A DNA stretch of 64,000 nucleotides from JTS-AC122 sp050246015. GTDB taxonomy: Bacteria > Planctomycetota > Phycisphaerae > Phycisphaerales > UBA1924. A program made the position numbers and the translations under genes. The stretch is from assembly GCA_050246015.1 (NCBI GenBank), contig JBFWWU010000006.1, positions 1-64,000 on the forward strand. Direction: 5' to 3'. Position 1 is the stretch's first letter, and each line of letters begins with the position of its first letter. The notes under the pieces were generated by a model, which did no database searches, had not been told where the DNA came from, and saw nothing but the letters and a program-made list of their open reading frames with translations. Below are positions 8,789-15,699 of this stretch, piece after piece.

Positions 8789-9592
8789 TCACCGTCCCTC
8801 GAACAGGCGGTCGCCGAGCCAGTCGCTGAGTTCGGGGATCTTCTTGATCTTGTTCGCGGTGACGCCGATGTTGTATTCGACCCTGACGAACTCGACGCGG
8901 TCGGGGTGGAGGATGGTGTAGCAGGCGCGGGGGTCCAGGTCGCGGGGCTGCCCGACGGAGCCGACGTTGACGATGGCCTTTTCGCCTTCGGTGAAGGTGT
9001 AGGACATGTTGGTCAGTTCGGGGGGCGGGTAGAAATCGGGGCTGCTGCCGCTGCCGTTGGCGGTGGCTTCATCGCAGAAGACGCCCGGGACGTGTGTGTG
9101 CCCGACGATGCACAGGCGCGGGACGCGCTCGAAGATGGTGGTGACCTTGTCGGGCGCGGTGAGGATGTCGTCGGGGAAGATGTATTCGTTGATGGGTCGG
9201 CGCGGGGAGCCGTGGACGGCCAGGATGGGGATGGTCCCGTCGGGCGGGGTTTCGACGACGCGGACGCGGAGCCTGCCGAGGAACTCGTAACGCGCCTGCC
9301 GGGCGGCGTCGTCGCGTTCCTGATCGAACTGGGCGCGGGTCCAGTAGGCGGCCTGTTCGGCGCCGGGGTTGAAGTTGGTGGGCTCGTAGAGGACGCCGAA
9401 GTCGTGGTTGCCCATGAGCGACCACTCGCAGTGCTCGCGGACGAGGTCGACGCATTCGAGCGGGTCGGGACCGTAGCCGATGATGTCGCCCAGCGAGATG
9501 ATGCGGGAGATGCCGCGGCGTTCGATGTCGGCGAGGACCGTCTTGAGGGCCTCGGCGTTCGCGTGAACGTCGCTGATGACGGCGGTTGGCAC
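8789..9592 (-). CDS. Metallophosphoesterase (calcineurin-like)
   Basis: 267 residues from the GTG at 9592, chosen because GGAG lies 7 bases upstream and the fold starts at once (VPTAVISDVHANAEAL); the frame stays open to 9769. All metal-binding motifs of the family are present in order: DVH, GDIIGYGPDP, GNHD and GHTHVPG. The order and size resemble the YfcE/MJ0936-type phosphodiesterases and the 'diadenosine tetraphosphatase-like' group. It probably hydrolyses a phosphodiester or phosphomonoester in the cytoplasm using two divalent metals; the substrate cannot be read from the sequence. Confidence 0.9.
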   Translation of the reverse strand: MPTAVISDVHANAEALKTVLADIERRGISRIISLGDIIGYGPDPLECVDLVREHCEWSLMGNHDFGVLYEPTNFNPGAEQAAYWTRAQFDQERDDAARQARYEFLGRLRVRVVETPPDGTIPILAVHGSPRRPINEYIFPDDILTAPDKVTTIFERVPRLCIVGHTHVPGVFCDEATANGSGSSPDFYPPPELTNMSYTFTEGEKAIVNVGSVGQPRDLDPRACYTILHPDRVEFVRVEYNIGVTANKIKKIPELSDWLGDRLFEGR

Positions 9593-9886
9593 AAGAGACT
9601 CCGGGGAAACGGGCACGCGTCGGACCGTGGACGCGTGTGTGGTGCGAGAGAGCAACGCCGAGCAGGCTCTCACGATCAAGAGCGACGGCGGGGCGGCGGT
9701 CAGCCAGTTACGGCGCCCCAACTTGCGAACGCAAAGTCTAGATCGTCGGCGCAAGACGGACCAAGCCACGGGCCAAACTCGGATGGTAGGGTCATGGCTG
9801 GTACGAGTGCTCGCTTGACATGGCGCGCGGTTCGACGTCCTCGGACGCAGGACAGCCGGGAGTTTCGCGCTGCCCGGGATTGTGCG

Positions 9887-10483
9887 TCAGAGGCTTGGGA
9901 AGGCCCGGTGCTCGGCGGCAAGTTTGGCGAACATCAGGTGGTCCTGCCATTCGCCGGCGATCTTGAGGTAGGCGCGGGCGAGCCCTTCGTGCCGAAAGCC
10001 GAGTCGCTCGGCGAGCCGGACGCTGCGGTGGTTTGCTGGGATGATGTTGGCCTGAACACGGTGCAGCCCGAGGCCCTGCGGGGCGGGAAGAAACGCGTGC
10101 GTGAGAAGGGCGTTCAAGGCCTCGAACGCGAACCCGCGGCCGAGGGAGTCGGCGCTGAGCCACCACCCGGCGAATGCGTTCTGGAAGACGCCGCGGATGA
10201 CGTTGTTCAGGTTGAACATGCCGGCGAGGCGGCCGTCGTCGTGCCAGGCGGCGAAGCGGTAATCGGCGTCGCGGGCGATGCCGTCGATCGTGCGGGCAAG
10301 TTGCGCGCTGAACTGCGAGTCCGGTGTGTCCTGTTTGGTTGCGGCCGGGGACCAGGGGGCGAGGTGATCATGGCTGAGCGTGATCGCGCGGCAGTACGCC
10401 TCCCGGTCTGCTTCGGCGAGGGGGCGGAGCAGCAGCCGGGCGGTGTGGATGATGGTCGGCCGACGGGCGCGGGGCTCGGTCAT
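9887..10483 (-). CDS. GNAT-family N-acetyltransferase (RimJ/RimL-like)
   Basis: 198 residues from the ATG at 10483 (MTEPRARRPTIIHTARLLLRP). The opening TARLLLRPL and the closing part (GLGLHRVQANIIPANHRSVRLAERLGFRHEG) are typical of the RimJ/RimL/YdaF group, which moves acetyl from acetyl-CoA to an N-terminal or side-chain amine. The acetyl-CoA loop lies near LGRGFAFEALNALL. The exact substrate is unknown; ribosomal-protein acetylation is one option. It is divergent from the DNA methyltransferase, 95 bases away, so the two may share a promoter region. Confidence 0.9.
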   Translation of the reverse strand: MTEPRARRPTIIHTARLLLRPLAEADREAYCRAITLSHDHLAPWSPAATKQDTPDSQFSAQLARTIDGIARDADYRFAAWHDDGRLAGMFNLNNVIRGVFQNAFAGWWLSADSLGRGFAFEALNALLTHAFLPAPQGLGLHRVQANIIPANHRSVRLAERLGFRHEGLARAYLKIAGEWQDHLMFAKLAAEHRAFPSL

Positions 10484-10578
10484 TCTCCAGCATATGAGAC
10501 CCGGGCGGGAATGGGGAAGCGCGGGCCGGGAGGGGCCCGGTACGATGGCACGGGACCGCCCACGCCGCGGTGCACGCC

Positions 10579-11472
10579 ATGATCGACATCCACTTCGGCG
10601 ACAACCTCCGCGTGATCGGGGCGATGCCGGACGCATCGTTTGAGTTGATCTACATCGATCCGCCGTTCAACACGGGCCGGGCGCAGGCCCGCACGCAGAT
10701 CCGGACGGTGCGGGACGACGAGGGGGACCGGGTGGGATTCGTGGGCAAGCGGTATCGCACGATCAAGCTAGGGACCCGGGCGTACCTGGATGCGTTCGAC
10801 GACTACCTGGCTTTTCTGGAGCCCCGGCTGCGCGAAGCGCACCGGCTTCTGACGCCGACTGGCTCGTTCTTTCTGCACATCGATTACAGGGAAGTGCACT
10901 ACTGCAAGGTCCTGCTGGATTCGATCTTCGGGCGCGAATCCTTCATCAACGAGATCATCTGGGCGTACGACTACGGCGCGCGAGCGACGAAGCGCTGGCC
11001 GGCGAAACACGACAACATCCTGTGGTACGCCAAGGACCCCGCGAACTATACGTTCCGGTATGACCAGATCGACCGGATTCCCTATCTGGCGCCGGGGCTG
11101 GTGGGTCCCGAGAAGGCCGCGCGCGGGAAGACGCCCACGGATACCTGGTGGAACACGATCGTGAGTCCCAGCGGGAAAGAGAAAACGGGGTACCCGACGC
11201 AGAAGCCGCTGGCGATCATCGAGCGGATCGTGCGGGTGCACTCGAACCCGGGGGAACGGGTGCTGGACTTCTTCGCGGGGAGCGGAACGACCGGGGCGGC
11301 GGCGGCGCGGCTTGGGCGTCATGCGGTGCTGGTGGACGACAATCCCGAGGCGATCGCGGTGATGCGGGGCCGGCTTGGGTTCGCGGAGCCGAGGCTGATC
11401 GGCGTTGAAACTCAGGCGGGCGACGAGAAGAACTTGGAGCCCGGGCCGAGCGATTCCTTGAGCCGCTCGTGA
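10579..11472 (+). CDS. Orphan site-specific DNA methyltransferase (beta class)
   Basis: 297 residues from the ATG at 10579 (GTG at 10570 is an alternative). Catalytic motif IV DPPF is at 27-30 (IYIDPPFNTG) and the S-adenosylmethionine motif I FAGSGTT lies near 232-238. This order, motif IV before motif I, marks the beta class of N6-adenine/N4-cytosine methyltransferases. The target-recognition region is between them. No restriction endonuclease gene is adjacent, so it looks like an orphan enzyme acting in regulation or protection. Its last 61 bases overlap, on the opposite strand, the end of the sigma factor gene. Confidence 0.9.
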   Translation: MIDIHFGDNLRVIGAMPDASFELIYIDPPFNTGRAQARTQIRTVRDDEGDRVGFVGKRYRTIKLGTRAYLDAFDDYLAFLEPRLREAHRLLTPTGSFFLHIDYREVHYCKVLLDSIFGRESFINEIIWAYDYGARATKRWPAKHDNILWYAKDPANYTFRYDQIDRIPYLAPGLVGPEKAARGKTPTDTWWNTIVSPSGKEKTGYPTQKPLAIIERIVRVHSNPGERVLDFFAGSGTTGAAAARLGRHAVLVDDNPEAIAVMRGRLGFAEPRLIGVETQAGDEKNLEPGPSDSLSRS

Positions 11473-12050
11473 GCGCGAGCGCGCAGCATGTATACCGCGC
11501 CCTCGCTGCGTCCCAAGGCGTGGGCGACGTCGGCGATGTCCTTGCCCTCCAGGTCGTAGAGACGGATCACTCGCTCGTATTCGGCGGGGAGCGTCGCCAG
11601 GGCCAGGTCGAGGAACCGGGCCATTTCGCCCTTGGCCGCCTGCCGACTTGGAGTGGCGGAGGTCACGCCGAGCATCTCGATGAGCGCGAAGGTGGAATCG
11701 TCGGTATTGGGAGATGGAGCGGCGCCGACGCGCTTGCTGGGAGCGGGGCGCTTGGCGCCTTCGAGTGCACGGACGGCGTCGATCCGATTGTTGTCGGCGA
11801 GTTTGGTGAGCCAGGCGAGAAAGCCCGAGGCCCCGCCGCCGGTGAACCGGTCGAGCCGGGTGCAGGCTTCCATGAACGTGACCTGCAGGACATCGTCCTC
11901 GTCGATGACGCTGCGCCAGGGACCGGACATTTTCAAGGCGATCCGCCGGCGCAGGTCCGGCGTCAGGTGCTCCAGCAGTCGGATCAGCGATTCCTGATCC
12001 CCCGCGCGGGCCCTAGCCAAGAGTTGCTCTGGATCGATCTGATTCGGCAT
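11412..12050 (-). CDS. ECF-type RNA polymerase sigma factor
   Basis: 212 residues from the ATG at 12050. Region 2 is visible as DEDDVLQVTFMEACTRLDRF and region 4 as LPAEYERVIRLYDLEGKDIADVAHALGRSEGAVYMLRARA, a helix-turn-helix that reads the -35 element. The layout and wording match the planctomycete/verrucomicrobial sigma-70 ECF groups. It directs RNA polymerase to a small regulon; the signal is unknown because no anti-sigma gene is next to it. The stop codon lies inside the methyltransferase gene on the other strand. Confidence 0.9.
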   Translation of the reverse strand: MPNQIDPEQLLARARAGDQESLIRLLEHLTPDLRRRIALKMSGPWRSVIDEDDVLQVTFMEACTRLDRFTGGGASGFLAWLTKLADNNRIDAVRALEGAKRPAPSKRVGAAPSPNTDDSTFALIEMLGVTSATPSRQAAKGEMARFLDLALATLPAEYERVIRLYDLEGKDIADVAHALGRSEGAVYMLRARAHERLKESLGPGSKFFSSPA

Positions 12051-12393
12051 ACGTGCTCCAGCACAACGATCGTCCGGGTCAACAAGCAGTCGCCGACAAC
12101 GACGCCCGAAGGATAGCGCGAGCCGGACGTGCGCGGCAGCGCCATCCGGGCAACCGCAAGATCGCGAAGACGAACTCGGAGCGAGCAGAGAAAACGGAGG
12201 ACAACAGAGGGGTGATTGGTAAGAAGCGTGGATGCAATCCGCCCGGGCATGCAGCACCGATCAACACTCTGATTCTTCCCTGTTTCTTCGATCCCCCTGA
12301 GTTCGCATTGGATCAACTATTCGGTTGCACTGACAGCACCATCCGAAGTTCCGCGAATCCTCGGGGTAGCGCATCGGTCAGGGGAAAGCGTCA
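12051..12393. other. Intergenic region with no gene seen
   Basis: 343 bases between the sigma factor and the oxidoreductase, both on the minus strand. It is clearly less GC-rich than its surroundings (for example 12260-12345) and should contain the sigma-factor promoter. I see no RNA gene, repeat or convincing open frame. Confidence 0.5.
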
Positions 12394-13452
12394 CTACCGC
12401 CAATCGATCACCACCTTGCCGAACTGCTCGCCGGATTCCAGCCTTGCGAACGCCTCGGCCCCGCGCCGCGCGGGCACGACGTGATCGACAACCGGCTTGA
12501 GCACGCCGATCCGGAAGAGCGCGCCGATCTCGGCCAGTTCATCATTGGATCCCATCGTCGAACCGATGATGCGGAGCTGATTCCAGAAGATCCGCGCCAA
12601 GTCCGTCGTGGCGTCGGGGCCGGATGTACAGCCTGGCGTGACGTATGCCCCGCCGCGTCCCAGCGACTTCAGACACTTCAGGTGCGTGGCCTTTCCAGAG
12701 GAATCGACGGCGAGTTCGACGCCGCGGGCCTTGCCGGCCCAGGCGCGTACCTCGCGCGACCAGTCCTGCCCGGTGTCCAGCACGCCGAAGTCGGCCCCGA
12801 GTTCCGCGGCCCGATCCAGTTTGGACTGATGCCGGCTCGTCACCACGACCTGACACCCCTTCCATTTCGCGATGTTCAGCGCGGCGAGCGCGACCCCGCC
12901 GCCGATGCCGGTGATCAGCACGCGCTGCCCGGGCAGCAGCCCCGCCTTGGTCACCATCATCGAGTAGGCTGTCAGGTGCGTCAGCGCGAACGCGGCGGCG
13001 TCGAGCGGGTCCTGATCACCTCGCACCACCGCGAGATTCGCCACAGGCGCGATGAAGCGCTCGCGGTGCATGCCGTTGTGGTGCTCGCCGATCACTTCGA
13101 AAGCCGGGGCGAGCGCCGAGTCCGTCGGGTCCAGGGGCGAGCGAGAAACCGGCGCCGGACTCGCCGCGTTCACCACGACTCGCTTGCCTATCCATGTCGG
13201 ATCAACGCCCGCGGCGAGCGCCTCCACCACGCCGCACGCGTCGCACCCCGAGATCCGCGGGTACGTCAGATCCAGCCCAGGCACCCCCTTGCCCACCCAC
13301 AGATCCAGATGGTTCAGCGCCGTCGCGAGGGTGCGGATGATCGCATGCCCCGGCGGGAGCGCACCGGCATCCGGCACGTCCGGCCAATCCGAAACAAACT
13401 GCACGTTGGGCGCGACCGGAGACCCGCCGCGCTGAATGACAAGGGCGTTCAT
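12394..13452 (-). CDS. MDR-family alcohol dehydrogenase / quinone oxidoreductase
   Basis: 352 residues starting MNALVIQRGGSP. It has the medium-chain dehydrogenase/reductase plan: a GroES-like N-terminal domain (GHAIIRTLATALNHLDLWVGKG), then a Rossmann domain with the glycine motif ITGIGGGVALAALNIAK, and an ending GEQFGKVVIDWR. The family uses NAD(P)H to reduce ketones, aldehydes or quinones. The GCDACGVV segment corresponds to the catalytic zinc/GHExxG region, but the classic structural-zinc cysteine cluster (four cysteines) is absent, so a zinc-poor quinone-oxidoreductase type is likely. The promoter is presumably the short gap in front of it. Confidence 0.88.
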   Translation of the reverse strand: MNALVIQRGGSPVAPNVQFVSDWPDVPDAGALPPGHAIIRTLATALNHLDLWVGKGVPGLDLTYPRISGCDACGVVEALAAGVDPTWIGKRVVVNAASPAPVSRSPLDPTDSALAPAFEVIGEHHNGMHRERFIAPVANLAVVRGDQDPLDAAAFALTHLTAYSMMVTKAGLLPGQRVLITGIGGGVALAALNIAKWKGCQVVVTSRHQSKLDRAAELGADFGVLDTGQDWSREVRAWAGKARGVELAVDSSGKATHLKCLKSLGRGGAYVTPGCTSGPDATTDLARIFWNQLRIIGSTMGSNDELAEIGALFRIGVLKPVVDHVVPARRGAEAFARLESGEQFGKVVIDWR

Positions 13453-13470
13453 GCACGAGCGTAGCGCGGG

Positions 13471-15699
13471 CTACTCGGCGGGCACGACCTGCATGGTGTA
13501 GTAGGCCTTGGCGTGCAGCAGGGGCGCGACCGGCGAGCGGTCCGCCTGAACGAACGAGAAATCAAACTCGTACACGCGGCCCATGGCGCGCTGCCCGGGA
13601 GGCGCGGCGGCGTCGGCGCCGCGCATGTCATCGACCACGAGCCTGAGGGTCTTGGGTGTCTGGAGGGTCGCGGAGCGCACCGTGTGCGGACGGGTATCCA
13701 TCTCCGACGAGCCGTACTGCGGGTGGTACTCGTAGGTGTAACTCGACACGCTGATCGAGTTGGGCAACTTGACCGAGTCGGGGAGGACGACGTCGGTGAA
13801 CTCGACGACGAAGCCATCGTGCCTGGCGCGGAGTTCCTTGATCTCGAAGGGCTTGCCGGGGCGAGTGAAGACGAGCCGCTGCAGGCCGAAGCGTTTCGGC
13901 CCGGTCGAGCCCCAGCCGCGATCAGTCATGCCGATGAACATGGAGCCGTCGGTGCTGCCGGCCCCGCCGCCCCAGGCCAGTCGGTGCACGCCGGAGGCGA
14001 GCCCGCCGCGAAATGGAAAGCAGGCGCCCTGGTAGACGGATTGTCCGTCGGGGGCTTTGACCACGTCGATAAAGACTCGCATGACGGTGGCGTGGGTCTG
14101 ATCGCCGACGAAGAGTTGCCCGGCGAAGGGGCCGAAGGCGCCGTTGGTAGTGTCGAGCAGGATGTCGCTGGCGCTCTGTCCCATCTTCTGATAGGGGAAC
14201 CAGATCGCGGGCGGGGTCATGTCGGGGACGGGCCTGTGCTCGTCGCGCCAGTGTTCCCATCCGGCGCGGAACTTGAGCGAGGCCTGGTGACCCTGGAAGG
14301 AATCCATGAAGAGGGGCGACAGTTTGCTGGTCGCGACGAAGTCGCCCTGGTTGTCGGTGTAGAACATCTGCCCGTCGCTGAACATGCCAAGGCCGTCGGG
14401 AGAGCGGAGCCCATCGGCGACCTTGACCATCGTCCACGGGTCGTCGGGCACGCCGGACGCGGGCGGGACGATCTTGACGGCCCAGCCGCGAGTCGGGATC
14501 GGCGCGCCCATGACGGTGCCGTCGACGTCGCTGTGGGCCAGGTTCAAGGTGACCCAGGCGTTGCCGTCGCGATCGAACTTGGGCCCGAAGGCGTACTCGT
14601 GGTAGTTGCCCGAGATGCGCCAGTCATCGCAGACGGTGTGCAAGACGTCCGCGCGGTCGTCGCCGTCGAGATCGACGAGCCTGGTGAGTTCGCCGCGCTG
14701 GGCGATGTAGGCGGCCCAGCCGTGTTTGGCCTGCGGGTCCGGGCGCACGGCCAGGCCGAGCGGCTCCTGCAACCCCGACGCGAAGAGTTTCCACTCGGCC
14801 CTGGTCGCGGGCATGTCGTAGGCGCGCGAGACGATGTACACGTCCCCGCGGCGGGTGCAGAGGATCGGCCGCCCGTCGGGCGCGGGCAGGCAATCCAGCC
14901 CCCCCACTTCCGCCACGATGTCGCTGGGCGCGGGGATCGTCACGACCTTGTAGTAGACCTGCTCGCGGCTGGGGTAGTCCGAGTCGAGCTGGTAATCCAG
15001 GGCGGCTTCGACGTACGGGTCCAGCGAGAGGCTCGCACGCATCGAGAACTGCCACTCGCCCGCGCCCTGGCTGACCTTGGCGAGCAGGATGTTGGACCCC
15101 TGCTTGAGCCGGAGCACGATCTGGTGCTGATCAGGATTCAACGGGCGTTCGGCGGGATCGTCGATGAGCATGTGCCCGTTGAGCCACAGCCGCAACCCGT
15201 CGTCGGAGCCGATGGCGACGGGCACGTCGCAGTCCTTGCCGGCGCGGATCTCGCGGACGAGGTACGCGACCTGATTGCGTTGCTGGTCCTTGGGGACGCC
15301 GTCGGCCAGGTCGATGGGCAGTTCGCCGCCCAGCCCGCCGATGTCCTGCCGAACGACCACTTTCTTGAGGGCGGGATCACGCGAGAAGTCCGCGGGCGTC
15401 TGATCCCGCGCCGCGGCGAGACTCAGGTACCGGTCTTCGAGGTCGGTCTTGGCGTCAAGGCTTTTCGCGCCGCCGGGATTGGCGATGGGTCCGGATCGGT
15501 ACCAGTCCCCCCAGGCGATGTCGATACCCGAGAGCTGCCCGACCATCATCTCGCGCGTGGCTTCTCGCGACGGGCCTCGCGTGTACTCCTTGCCGCCGAT
15601 CATGATGGGCTGAGGCTGCGCCGCCGAAAGGGGCATCGCGCCGCACGCCACGCTCACGATGATCGCGGCTGATCGCGGACAGGTCACTCGGGGTCTCAT
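13471..15699 (-). CDS. Exported beta-propeller protein, partner of the pentahaem cytochrome
   Basis: 742 residues with an N-terminal signal peptide (AAIIVSVACGAMPLSAAQ). Residues about 120-230 form a beta-rich domain around SDDGLRLWLNGHML, like the PA14/galactose-binding domains in planctomycete secreted proteins. Residues about 270-640 contain repeated blades (DCLPAPDGRPILCTRRGDVY, LDGDDRADVL, DRDGNAWVTLN, MFYTDNQGDF, LFVGDQTHATVMRV) typical of the PQQ/glucose-dehydrogenase-like six-bladed propeller of 'membrane-bound dehydrogenase' proteins. Its ATG overlaps the stop of the cytochrome gene by 4 bases, so the two are translated together. It probably oxidises an unknown substrate in the periplasm and hands electrons to the cytochrome; the catalytic activity is inferred. 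Confidence 0.82.
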   Translation of the reverse strand: MRPRVTCPRSAAIIVSVACGAMPLSAAQPQPIMIGGKEYTRGPSREATREMMVGQLSGIDIAWGDWYRSGPIANPGGAKSLDAKTDLEDRYLSLAAARDQTPADFSRDPALKKVVVRQDIGGLGGELPIDLADGVPKDQQRNQVAYLVREIRAGKDCDVPVAIGSDDGLRLWLNGHMLIDDPAERPLNPDQHQIVLRLKQGSNILLAKVSQGAGEWQFSMRASLSLDPYVEAALDYQLDSDYPSREQVYYKVVTIPAPSDIVAEVGGLDCLPAPDGRPILCTRRGDVYIVSRAYDMPATRAEWKLFASGLQEPLGLAVRPDPQAKHGWAAYIAQRGELTRLVDLDGDDRADVLHTVCDDWRISGNYHEYAFGPKFDRDGNAWVTLNLAHSDVDGTVMGAPIPTRGWAVKIVPPASGVPDDPWTMVKVADGLRSPDGLGMFSDGQMFYTDNQGDFVATSKLSPLFMDSFQGHQASLKFRAGWEHWRDEHRPVPDMTPPAIWFPYQKMGQSASDILLDTTNGAFGPFAGQLFVGDQTHATVMRVFIDVVKAPDGQSVYQGACFPFRGGLASGVHRLAWGGGAGSTDGSMFIGMTDRGWGSTGPKRFGLQRLVFTRPGKPFEIKELRARHDGFVVEFTDVVLPDSVKLPNSISVSSYTYEYHPQYGSSEMDTRPHTVRSATLQTPKTLRLVVDDMRGADAAAPPGQRAMGRVYEFDFSFVQADRSPVAPLLHAKAYYTMQVVPAE

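Noticed and set aside
9593..9769. Longer N-terminus for the metallophosphoesterase
   Set aside because: The extra residues are Arg/Ser-rich and not part of the fold; the GTG at 9592 has a proper ribosome site.
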